The notes below the pieces were generated by a model. It saw nothing but the letters and a program-made list of their open reading frames with translations. It was not told the DNA's origin and searched no databases. A program made the translations under genes and the position numbers. From Desulfobulbaceae bacterium (GTDB lineage: Bacteria > Desulfobacterota > Desulfobulbia > Desulfobulbales > Desulfobulbaceae), in NCBI GenBank assembly GCA_015489765.1, contig WFZC01000247.1, positions 1 through 39,204 of the forward strand: a stretch of DNA of 39,204 bases, written 5' to 3'. Shown here one piece after another: positions 24,978 to 33,304 of this stretch (position 1 is its first letter; each line of letters starts with the position of its first letter).

Positions 24978-27662
24978 TCAGGCGGCCCCATGTGCGTAAT
25001 GTTTGGTGTTGTGCTCACCTGGACAAAGATACTTCTTCAGGAGGGCGGTCAGGGTATCAGGATCTATGGGTTTTGCAATAAAATCATCCATACCCGCTAA
25101 AAGACATCTCTTCCTGTCTTCGTCAAGGGCATGGGCGGTCATGGCTATTATCGGCACATGGCTACCAGCCTTCTCCTCGGATCGGATCCTTGCCACCGCC
25201 TCAAAACCGTCCATTTCCGGCATTTGAATATCCATAAAAATACAGTCAATGTCCTGTCTTTTCTTCCATTCTTCCACGGCCTCTCGGCCGTTTGTAACCG
25301 AATGCACAGTCAAGCCGATATTGGTCAACAGGGCTTCGGCCAGGGTAATATTGATAAACTCATCATCGACCAGCAGAATAGACTTGCCCTCAAAACAGGT
25401 GCCCGACCGATCTGCGGCGCCTATTGTATCAATGTGGCCGGATTGAGATGGTGATGGTAGAGTTCTCTCCCGCACAACGGCAAAAGGCAGTGAAAAATAA
25501 AATCCTGTTCCCCTGCCCTCTTCACTCTCCAGATGGATATCGCCGCCCATCAGCCTGATTATTTTCCTGGAGATGGCAAGTCCAAGACCGGTGCCCCCAT
25601 ATTGCCTTGAAAGGGTGGTATCTACCTGGGTAAAGGCCTCAAAAATGGTCTTCTGCATTGCCGGTTCAATACCTATTCCAGTGTCACAGATCTCAAACAG
25701 AATACGGATAAGGGATTTTTCCACCTGATTTACAAGCAGGGAAACTTGGATGGTAATGCCCCCCTCATGGGTAAATTTTACGGCATTGCCGACAAGGTTT
25801 AACAACACCTGGGCCAGCTTGTCGTCATCGCCGATCAACTCATCGGGAACATCGGCGTCAATTTGAGCATCCAGGCTCAGACCCTTTTTCCTGGCCAACA
25901 CTTCAAGATGAAGGATTATTTCCTCAACAAGGTCACGCAAGCAAAATGGCACTTTCTGCAGTTCCATCCGTCCCGCCTCAACCTTGGTAAAATCAAGCAT
26001 ATCATTGATGAGACTGAGCAGTCGCAGGCCTGAGCGATGGATAAGTGTGAGGTATTTATATTGGCAGGGTTCCATTTTTTCCTGTAAAAGCAGGTGGGTC
26101 AGACCAATAATACCGTTCATGGGGGTACGGATCTCATGGCTCATATTGGCAAGAAAATTTGTTTTTGCCAGGGAGGCCGCTTCCGCATTTTTTCTGGCCT
26201 CCTGCAACTCCTGCTCAACAGCCTTCTGCCGGGAAATATCCTGGACAACCCACACCACGCCGGATGCAAGATCATTCTGGTTGATCGCCTTGCCGGACAG
26301 AGTACATGGAACCAGGGTGCCATCCTTTTTTTTAAGATTATATTCAACCTGATCAAGATCGCTGACAGCAAGCCGCCGGGCATAGGTATGGAGAAAATGG
26401 AGATAGGATCGTGTATCGGCAAAAAACATCCGGGGTTTCTTGCCAAGAATTTCCCATTTTGAATAACCAAACACCTCCCCTACCCGCTCATTGACATTGA
26501 TGATTCTGCCGTTGCGAATCAGCAAAATACCGACAAGACTGGCGCTGAAAATTGTCTCCAGTTCGCGCCTGGTCTCACGGCGGGCGGTTTCGGCAAGAAC
26601 ACTCCGCCTGCGGCCCCGCTGTATCTCTTCGGTCAATTGCCGTTCTGTTTGCGAATGCAGGGCCATCCGTATAAACACCGCCCCGGAAACGACTGCCAGC
26701 AAACCGAGTACCACCATAACCAACCAGGGAGGAGAAACAGGCTGTAGGGTTACCAGTTGCCACCCCTTCTGCAAAACAGCTTCACGGATGACAAGCATTC
26801 TTTTATTGTCCAGATGCACAATGTCGTCCAGGAGGACAAAGGGCAGGGGCGTGAGGGAAAAAGTGCTGAATTGTCTGCTCGCCCGTATTTTTTTTCGCCT
26901 GGAATCTGAGAGTGGATAGGCGGTGTGATAGAGAAATTCCTCCCTGTTGCTGGCAAAAACAACGCCATCAGGAGAGAGGAGTAATATGGTGTACCGGCCT
27001 GCCGGGTCACGGAGAAGTGAATCAACGGCCTTGAGATCGATTTTAATGGCAACGACCCCGATCACCTTGCGTCCTTGCGGTTCCGTGACCGGGGCGCTGA
27101 TATAAATCCCGCGTTTTTTGGTGGTTACCCCGACAGCGGCATACTGCACCTGTTCACCCTGCATGGCCCGCCTGAAATAAGGACGAAATCCATAATTATT
27201 TCCGGTAAGGGTGGCATTGTCCGGTCCAAACGGAGAACATCCGATCACCGTGCCCTGATGGTCGAGAAGATACACAATGGAGGCGGATAAAACATCCCTG
27301 GCCGTGACCAGAACCTGCAGTAACCGGTCGTTGTCAGGGTTGGTATGGCCAAGACAGGCCTCAATAACCAGCTGTTTTTTAGCCAGAGTTTCGGCGCCAT
27401 TGCCAAAGCGCTGAACAATAAGATTGTTGATTTGAAAGGCAAGGTGATCGGTAATGATCTTTTGACGGCCCCGGGCTGCCTGTTGCACAATACGATCACT
27501 GCCAATACAGATAATGACTATGGCAGCCAGGGTCAGCAGGAAAATCAGCAGGATATTCGACTTGACATGTTGGTCATGGAGATCATTCCCCTGCTTTTGG
27601 TCAAGATTCTGTCGGGTCAAATCAGCCATAGGGTATAAATCCGGAGAGAACAAACACACCAT
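24978..27662 (-). CDS. Hybrid histidine kinase: dCACHE sensor, PAS, HisKA, HATPase, receiver
   Basis: This 894-residue inner-membrane sensor has helices at about residues 36-57 and 315-337. They enclose a periplasmic double-CACHE domain with NNYGFRPYFRRAMQG, as in DctB-type dicarboxylate sensors. A PAS domain follows (about 370-490). The HisKA box has its phosphorylated His in NMSHEIRTPMNG (H509), and the ATPase motifs include [11 protein letters not shown]. The C-terminal receiver has Asp in CIFMDIQMPEMDG (D811). The start may be ATG 27662 or ATG 27629. No separate response regulator is adjacent, so output goes through a phosphotransfer protein elsewhere. It heads the long minus-strand gene run. 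Confidence 0.93.
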   Translation of the reverse strand: MVCLFSPDLYPMADLTRQNLDQKQGNDLHDQHVKSNILLIFLLTLAAIVIICIGSDRIVQQAARGRQKIITDHLAFQINNLIVQRFGNGAETLAKKQLVIEACLGHTNPDNDRLLQVLVTARDVLSASIVYLLDHQGTVIGCSPFGPDNATLTGNNYGFRPYFRRAMQGEQVQYAAVGVTTKKRGIYISAPVTEPQGRKVIGVVAIKIDLKAVDSLLRDPAGRYTILLLSPDGVVFASNREEFLYHTAYPLSDSRRKKIRASRQFSTFSLTPLPFVLLDDIVHLDNKRMLVIREAVLQKGWQLVTLQPVSPPWLVMVVLGLLAVVSGAVFIRMALHSQTERQLTEEIQRGRRRSVLAETARRETRRELETIFSASLVGILLIRNGRIINVNERVGEVFGYSKWEILGKKPRMFFADTRSYLHFLHTYARRLAVSDLDQVEYNLKKKDGTLVPCTLSGKAINQNDLASGVVWVVQDISRQKAVEQELQEARKNAEAASLAKTNFLANMSHEIRTPMNGIIGLTHLLLQEKMEPCQYKYLTLIHRSGLRLLSLINDMLDFTKVEAGRMELQKVPFCLRDLVEEIILHLEVLARKKGLSLDAQIDADVPDELIGDDDKLAQVLLNLVGNAVKFTHEGGITIQVSLLVNQVEKSLIRILFEICDTGIGIEPAMQKTIFEAFTQVDTTLSRQYGGTGLGLAISRKIIRLMGGDIHLESEEGRGTGFYFSLPFAVVRERTLPSPSQSGHIDTIGAADRSGTCFEGKSILLVDDEFINITLAEALLTNIGLTVHSVTNGREAVEEWKKRQDIDCIFMDIQMPEMDGFEAVARIRSEEKAGSHVPIIAMTAHALDEDRKRCLLAGMDDFIAKPIDPDTLTALLKKYLCPGEHNTKHYAHGAA

Positions 27663-27770
27663 GCACGATCACCTGGCAGAAAATTTGCGCACCTGGTCGT
27701 CTTTTCACATAAGATGCCACTCTTCCAGGCCTGATACCAAGTGTATTTTATACTACCTCAAAAAAACACA

Positions 27771-27799
27771 AAAAAAAAGCCGCGTCCAGGGGACACGGC
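27771..27799 (-). terminator. Rho-independent terminator of the superoxide reductase gene
   Basis: On the minus strand a 9-bp stem (GCCGTGTCC, loop CCT, GGACGCGGC, with one G-T pair) is followed by eight Ts. It lies about 45 bases after the stop codon of the superoxide reductase gene and separates that unit from the downstream histidine-kinase cluster. Confidence 0.8.
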
Positions 27800-27841
27800 A
27801 TCTTATACAACTGCAATGGATTATCTGTTAGCCCAGACCCA

Positions 27842-28249
27842 TTATATGGTTGTTCTGGTCAACCAGAAATCATGACGATTACAGAAGCTGGTCGCATACA
27901 CCTCACCGGTATACCCTTTGGGCAAGGTATATGTGGAGACGGGTTTGTCCCTGGGGGTGAAGGTTTTATCACCTACAACAGTGCCATCGGCAAGAACCAG
28001 GGTATGACGAACAATAAAATGGGCGTCGGACATGGGATGTTTGGTTTCCACCTGAACCTTATCGCCATTGACCGTTACAACCGGGGCATGACTGCCGACT
28101 TTTTTGGCCCACCTGCCGGGGTTATCCTTGCTGTAAATAACACCTGGAAATGCGCATCCTTTTGAGGCAAATGAAGAACGGGCACTGGTCAGAGCCAGCG
28201 CGGAAACGGCAACTGCCGATGTTTTTAAAAATAGGCGTCTATCGGTCAT
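27842..28249 (-). CDS. Tat-exported class II-like superoxide reductase (desulfoferrodoxin family)
   Basis: This 135-residue protein has a Tat signal (DRRLFLK plus hydrophobic residues, 1-28). Superoxide reductases reduce superoxide to hydrogen peroxide at a His4Cys iron site. All ligands are recognisable: H54 in SHAPVV, H71 and H77 in HPMSDAH, and C123 and H126 in CNRHDFW. The rubredoxin-like centre I domain is absent. The Glu-Lys pair usually found just before the first His (EKH) is replaced by Gly-Ser. AGGAGG lies 7 bases before ATG 28249. It follows the RND pump gene by 43 bases and is probably a periplasmic oxidative-stress defence. Confidence 0.88.
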   Translation of the reverse strand: MTDRRLFLKTSAVAVSALALTSARSSFASKGCAFPGVIYSKDNPGRWAKKVGSHAPVVTVNGDKVQVETKHPMSDAHFIVRHTLVLADGTVVGDKTFTPRDKPVSTYTLPKGYTGEVYATSFCNRHDFWLTRTTI

Positions 28250-28261
28250 GGTCACTCCTCC

Positions 28262-28287
28262 TATAGAGTTAATAATAATTCTCTATA
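28262..28287. promoter_or_regulatory. Palindromic operator-like site before the superoxide reductase gene
   Basis: TATAGAG and CTCTATA are perfect 7-base arms around an AT-rich centre, 13 bases before the start codon. A weak promoter-like pair on the minus strand (TTGATT, 16 bases, TATTAA) overlaps the palindrome. This resembles repressor-controlled promoters of the Fur/PerR type, but the regulator is unknown. Confidence 0.4.
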
Positions 28288-28292
28288 ACAAA

Positions 28293-31200
28293 TCAATCCC
28301 GATGAGGCAACACCTTTTTCTCACCTCTCGCCGCCGGGGATGTATCTTTCCTGTTTTTCCCATGATCACGGGCCACCAGCATGTAAATCGTCGGCACGAC
28401 AAAAAGGGTGAACAGGGTGCCGATGGTCATGCCGCCCACCAGGACAAGACCGATGGAATTTCTGGCGGCGGCCCCGGCTCCGGTCACCAGGGTAAGGGGA
28501 AAATGTCCGGCAACGGTTGCCGTGCTGGTCATGAGAATCGGACGCAAGCGGATCATGGCCGCCTCATGGATCGCCGCTCTTTTTTCTCTCCCCTGCTCCT
28601 GCAGCTTATTGGCAAACTCAACAATCAAAATGCCGTTTTTCGCCACCAGCCCGACCAGGGTAACAAGACCGACCTGGGAATAAATATTCAACGTTGTCGT
28701 CCATCCATGGGTCCAGAACGGGACATTTGGGTCCGGCATTTTGAGAAAGGTAAAAACAAGGGCGCCAAACAGGGCAAGCGGCACCGAACCGCCAAGAATC
28801 ACAAAAGGATCCCGAAAGGAGTTAAACTGGGCGGCAAGGACCAGGAAAATAAGGACAACGGCAAGGGCGAATGTGGGCAGAAACTGATTACCTTCTTTAC
28901 GTAACTGTCGTGATTCGCCGGTATAATCTATCACATATCCCTTGGGCAGGATTCGTGCCGCCTCATCTTCCAAAAGAGTCAGGGCCTCATCCAGAGGACG
29001 GACCGCCACCCCGCTGATCGACACCGCATTCAACTGCTGGAACCGATTGAGCGAGCGCGGCACAACACGACTTTTAAGATCGGCCACCGTGCTTAAAGGG
29101 ATGAGCCCACCATCCGGGCCGGTCACATGGATATTTTTCAACTGCGACGGATTGAGCCGGTCACGGCGCTGGATCTGGGGGATGACCTTGTAGCTGCGGC
29201 CGTCAATATCAAAACGATTGACAAAGTTTCCACCAAGCATGGAGCTGATATCGCTTCCCACCTGTCGCAGGTCAAGACCGAGATCGGCAACCAGGTCACG
29301 GTTAATGACAAACCTGGACCGGGGCTGGTCTATTTTCAGGTCGATGATCGGGGGAAAGGCAAACATACCGCTGCGCATGGCCTTTTGCTGGATCTGGCGG
29401 GCAAACTGGAGCAACTGTTCCTCACTTGCCGTTGAGGCAAGGATGAATTCAACCGGAAAACGGCCGCCGCCGGGCAAGGCAGGGGGAAGGACCGGAAACA
29501 TCCGTATGCCTGGAATAGCGGACAATTTCTGCTGGACCCTGGGCAGCAGTTCATAGATGGTCCGGCTTCGCTGATTCCAGGGTTTGGTGACCATGCCGCC
29601 GAATCCGAAGGTCGGACGGGTGATCTGAAAGGTGAAATCCGTTTCCGGAAAAGACATGAACACCCTGTTGGCGGCAGCAGCATAGCGACTGGTCTGGTCA
29701 ATGGTTGAATTGGCGGCAGCATCAAAAATACCAAAGATTACCCCCTGGTCTTCCTTGGGCGCCAGTTCCCTCGGAGACATCTGAAACATGGGAATTATCA
29801 GCAGGCCAAGCACAATCCAGACCACATAAACCGGTGTTCTGGTGGTGAGGACACCATCAAGCGCCCGTCCGTAGCCCTTTTTGAGACGGGTAAAACCGCC
29901 GGCTATCCGGCGCGCCAGTCCATGGTCTTCCATTCCCGGCTGCAGAAGATATGCGGACATCATGGGAGAAAGGGTCAAGGCCACAATTCCGGAAATGGCC
30001 ACGGCTCCGGCCAGGGTCAGGGCAAATTCGCGAAACAGGGCGCCGGTCAGACCGCCCTGCAGGCCAATGGGCGCATAGACGGCAGCCAGGGTAATGGTCA
30101 TGGCGATAATTGGTCCGACCAGCTCGCGAGCGCCGAGCAGGGCGGCATGCATGGGTGTTTCCCCGAGACTGATATGGCGCTCGATGTTTTCAACCACGAC
30201 AATGGCATCATCAACCACCAGCCCGACCGACAGAACAATGGCCAGCAGGGTCAACAGGTTGATGGTAAAGCCGAACAACTGCATCAGGAAAACCGCCCCG
30301 ATAAGCGACAGGGGAATGGCAACCACGGGCACCAGCACCGAACGCATGGAACCAAGAAATAAAAAAATGACCACAACCACGATAATCAGGGTATCGCCAA
30401 GGGTTTTGAGTACTTCGTGAATGGCGGTATTGATATAATCGGTGGCGTCATAGGCCACCTGCGCCTGCATGCCGGTGGGCAGCCCTTTTTTGATGCTCGC
30501 CATTTCCCGGCGCACCCGTTTGATCACATCTATGGAGTTGGCGTTGTGCAATGGCCAGATTCCCATAAAAACGGCGGTTTTACCGGAAAATCGCACTTCG
30601 GCATCATAATTTTGGGCCCCAAGCGCCACCTGGGCAATGTCTTCAAGCCGGATGAGGGTCTCCCCTTCCCTGCGCACCACAAGACGCTTAAACTCGGCCA
30701 CGCTGTGCAGGTTGGTGTCGGCCGTCAGGTTGACCTGGATAAGGGCGCCCTTTGTCCGCCCCGGCGCTGAGAGAAAATTGTTGGCGGCCAGGGCCCGGCG
30801 CACCTGGACCGGGCTGACGTTGAGGGCGGCCATTTTCGCCGGATCAAGCCAGATGCGCATGGCAAAGGTGCGGCCTCCGAGGATATCGGCACGTTGCACC
30901 CCTTCCAGGGCGGAAAGACGCGGCTGAACGACCCGGACCAGGTAATCGGTAATCTCGTTCTGCTTGAGGACATCCGAGGTAAAACTGAGGTAGGCGGAGG
31001 CGAATTTGGAATCAGCCGATTCAATGTTTATGATCGGTATCTCGGATTCCGGCGGCAGGTCATTGCGCACCTGATCAACCTTGGAACTGATTTCCGCCAG
31101 CGCTTTGGTGGCATCGTAGTTGAGCTTCAGACGCACCTCAATGGTCGACAGACCAAGTTTACTCTGCGACTGGATATAGTCAATGCCGTCGGCCGCGGCA

Positions 31201-31433
31201 ATGGCGCGTTCAAGGGGAGTGGTCACAAAACCACGCACCAGGTCGGCGCTTGCCCCGACATAGACCGTGGAGACCGTGATGGTGGCATTTTCGCTGCGGG
31301 GATACTGACGGATATTCAACGACCTGATTGCCTGCAGTCCGGCAATGATGATGACGAAGCTGACCACGAGGGCCAGCACGGGCCGATGAATAAAAAGGTC
31401 GGTGATTGCCCTGCCCGCCGGGAGCCTATTCAT
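28293..31433 (-). CDS. RND efflux pump inner-membrane transporter (HAE1/AcrB type)
   Basis: This 1046-residue proton-driven pump exports drugs, dyes or other hydrophobic compounds. The sequence shows an N-terminal helix (PVLALVVSFVIIIAGLQAI), two large periplasmic loops and about 12 helices, with the proton-relay aspartates in VGLVVDDAIVVVENIERH. A C-terminal segment includes PLALFGALVF and VGLVAKNGILIVEFAN. Length and order are those of AcrB/MexB. The start overlaps the adaptor gene stop by 8 bases. No outer-membrane TolC-like gene is in the window, so the pump must recruit one from elsewhere. Confidence 0.96.
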   Translation of the reverse strand: MNRLPAGRAITDLFIHRPVLALVVSFVIIIAGLQAIRSLNIRQYPRSENATITVSTVYVGASADLVRGFVTTPLERAIAAADGIDYIQSQSKLGLSTIEVRLKLNYDATKALAEISSKVDQVRNDLPPESEIPIINIESADSKFASAYLSFTSDVLKQNEITDYLVRVVQPRLSALEGVQRADILGGRTFAMRIWLDPAKMAALNVSPVQVRRALAANNFLSAPGRTKGALIQVNLTADTNLHSVAEFKRLVVRREGETLIRLEDIAQVALGAQNYDAEVRFSGKTAVFMGIWPLHNANSIDVIKRVRREMASIKKGLPTGMQAQVAYDATDYINTAIHEVLKTLGDTLIIVVVVIFLFLGSMRSVLVPVVAIPLSLIGAVFLMQLFGFTINLLTLLAIVLSVGLVVDDAIVVVENIERHISLGETPMHAALLGARELVGPIIAMTITLAAVYAPIGLQGGLTGALFREFALTLAGAVAISGIVALTLSPMMSAYLLQPGMEDHGLARRIAGGFTRLKKGYGRALDGVLTTRTPVYVVWIVLGLLIIPMFQMSPRELAPKEDQGVIFGIFDAAANSTIDQTSRYAAAANRVFMSFPETDFTFQITRPTFGFGGMVTKPWNQRSRTIYELLPRVQQKLSAIPGIRMFPVLPPALPGGGRFPVEFILASTASEEQLLQFARQIQQKAMRSGMFAFPPIIDLKIDQPRSRFVINRDLVADLGLDLRQVGSDISSMLGGNFVNRFDIDGRSYKVIPQIQRRDRLNPSQLKNIHVTGPDGGLIPLSTVADLKSRVVPRSLNRFQQLNAVSISGVAVRPLDEALTLLEDEAARILPKGYVIDYTGESRQLRKEGNQFLPTFALAVVLIFLVLAAQFNSFRDPFVILGGSVPLALFGALVFTFLKMPDPNVPFWTHGWTTTLNIYSQVGLVTLVGLVAKNGILIVEFANKLQEQGREKRAAIHEAAMIRLRPILMTSTATVAGHFPLTLVTGAGAAARNSIGLVLVGGMTIGTLFTLFVVPTIYMLVARDHGKNRKDTSPAARGEKKVLPHRD

Positions 31434-32577
31434 TGGTCACGTCGGGGTGCAGAGAAAATTCAGGGGCCAGACTGTTGTCAATGATAACCGACTGACCGTT
31501 ACGGTACTTGAACACACCGGTGGTGACAACGGTTTGTCCTTCGCTGAGACCGGAAGTAATGGTGATAAAATCACCCCGCTTTATACCGGTTCTCACGACC
31601 TGCTGCCGCAGGACCAGTGATGATTTTTTCCTCTTGCCCCCCTTTTTTTCGGCCATGGCCTGCTTTTCAACAACATAGACCGAATCACCATAGGGCGCGT
31701 AGAGAATTGCCGTTGCCGGAATGACCAGCACATCTTTTTTCTCTGCCGGCAGCACCGCTACCTGGACAAACATTCCCGGCCGGAGTGTCTTTTCAGGGTT
31801 TGCCAGGGTGGCCCGGACCTTGATATTGCGGGTCTTTGGATCAACGCCGGGATTGACGGCGGTAATTTTTCCCTTGAACACCTTCCCCGGCAGGGCATTG
31901 GTGGTCACCTGCACGACAACACCGGGGGTCAGCCGGGAAACATCCTGCTGGGGCATGGAAAAATCAACATATACGGGATCAAGTTTCTGCAGCACAACAA
32001 CAGGGTCGCCCTGGGCGAGCACCTGGCCAAGGTTGACCCGTCGTATCCCCAATCGTCCTGAAAACGGCGCCTTGATGTTTTTCTTATCAATGATTGCCCG
32101 TATTTCATCAACCTTTGCCACAGCCTCCCTGTAGGCGGCATCGGCTGCGTCAAGCTCGGCCTTTGACATGCTCTTTCTATGGACAAGCTCCTTTGCCCGC
32201 CTGCGATTGATCCCGGCAAGGGTTACCGCCGTTTCTGCGGCCTTAAGACGGGCCTGTTCCGTGGAGGTGTCAAGACGCAACAGAAGATCTCCCCTGTGGA
32301 CGGATTGGCCGGAGGAAAAATCAATTTCCACCACCTTGCCTCCAAGGTCCGGGGCAAGGGTCACCCCTTGAACAGCGGCAAGAGAGCCGACCGCGGGCAG
32401 CTCCAGCTGCCAGATATCCCTTTGGACCCTGGTTGCGGTTACGACTGCCGGCGGTTGACGGACCTGTTTACCGGCGCTGATCATTTTTCGTATCTGCAGG
32501 GCCTTGATGCCTCCAATGATGCCGACAATCAGGACAAGGCCAAGAAAAATAGCAATAATACGTTTTGCTTTTGTCAT
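31426..32577 (-). CDS. RND efflux periplasmic adaptor (membrane fusion protein)
   Basis: This protein of about 383 residues links the RND pump to an outer-membrane channel. An N-terminal anchor (IIAIFLGLVLIVGIIGGI) is followed by a split biotinyl-lipoyl domain (VKAPFSGRLGIRRVNLGQVL pattern; GKVVEIDFSSGQSVHRGD), an alpha-hairpin at about 95-150, and beta-barrel and membrane-proximal domains (PGMFVQVAVLP). I chose ATG 32577 over the in-frame TTG at 32595; neither has a strong ribosome site. It is co-transcribed with the pump. Confidence 0.93.
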   Translation of the reverse strand: MTKAKRIIAIFLGLVLIVGIIGGIKALQIRKMISAGKQVRQPPAVVTATRVQRDIWQLELPAVGSLAAVQGVTLAPDLGGKVVEIDFSSGQSVHRGDLLLRLDTSTEQARLKAAETAVTLAGINRRRAKELVHRKSMSKAELDAADAAYREAVAKVDEIRAIIDKKNIKAPFSGRLGIRRVNLGQVLAQGDPVVVLQKLDPVYVDFSMPQQDVSRLTPGVVVQVTTNALPGKVFKGKITAVNPGVDPKTRNIKVRATLANPEKTLRPGMFVQVAVLPAEKKDVLVIPATAILYAPYGDSVYVVEKQAMAEKKGGKRKKSSLVLRQQVVRTGIKRGDFITITSGLSEGQTVVTTGVFKYRNGQSVIIDNSLAPEFSLHPDVTNE

Positions 32578-32766
32578 TGACCGATTTTCCGACAACAGAG
32601 GGTTTCAGGTTCAGGGTTCCTGCCTGGATGGTATCTGCCTGCAATGAATGTATTCATGGCGCTGTTTTCAGTATCTGTTGAGGGTTTGATGCACCAGAAA
32701 ATAAGATGTATCAGGGAACAGAGGGCCGGGAACAGACAATAGAGATGACGTGCGCCGGAGCTTGAA

Positions 32767-32795
32767 GAGATACCGGCCTGATGAGCAAAAGTCAA
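32767..32795 (-). promoter_or_regulatory. Candidate sigma-70 promoter for the RND operon
   Basis: On the minus strand TTGACT (32790-32795) is followed after 17 bases by TATCTC (32767-32772), about 190 bases before the adaptor start. The -35 match is good and the -10 match weak. The rest of the leader 32578-32766 shows no feature I can name. Confidence 0.3.
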
Positions 32796-33030
32796 CGCCT
32801 TTCCAGGCAGAAACCGGAACCCTTATGTGCAGGTTGCTCTCACTATAACAATTATGAATAGTACAAAGTTCTTTTTTTGATTTCCACTTCAAAGACCGCT
32901 ATGATACAAAAGACGGTTCCGGGTTGCGGCGTTGCAGATACAACTTCAGATTTTGCTACCCGCCGCCCTGCGGGTAAACAAAGACCGGGGCGATATTGAT
33001 GAACTCGTAACAATTCGAAATCTTTTGAAA

Positions 33031-33186
33031 GATGGCTAAGAAAAAAAATAGAGATACAGGTAAGCGGAACGTGGCTGAAACTCCGAGGTATAATGTTCCG
33101 GGACGGGTCTCAAATATACAGGTAGTATGCCCACGAATCGTCCCGGGACACACAACACAGTAGATCGAAGTTTTTACTTAGCCATC
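33031..33186. mobile_element. MITE-like element with 16-bp terminal inverted repeats
   Basis: The left end GATGGCTAAGAAAAAA and the reverse complement of the right end GATGGCTAAGTAAAAA differ at one of 16 bases. Inside, TTCCGGGACG (33096-33105) and CGTCCCGGGA (33139-33148) form a second inverted pair, so most of the 156 bases could fold into one long hairpin. There is no coding capacity and no clear target duplication. The right part resembles 38616-38654. It occupies the gap between the divergent RND operon and the heme-sensor kinase operon. Confidence 0.6.
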
Positions 33187-33304
33187 AATATTTTATTTTC
33201 ATAACAGCATAATGGTTTTGTTGGTACATGGTCATCCCGGGCTGAAGTGATCAATAGACTGCTATTTTCACCATCATGTAATCATGCGAAAAGGAACCGC
33301 TCAG

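Noticed and set aside
32578-32904. Short frames in the leader of the RND operon
   Set aside because: They overlap each other, lack ribosome sites and show no protein-like sequence. The region is better read as untranslated leader.
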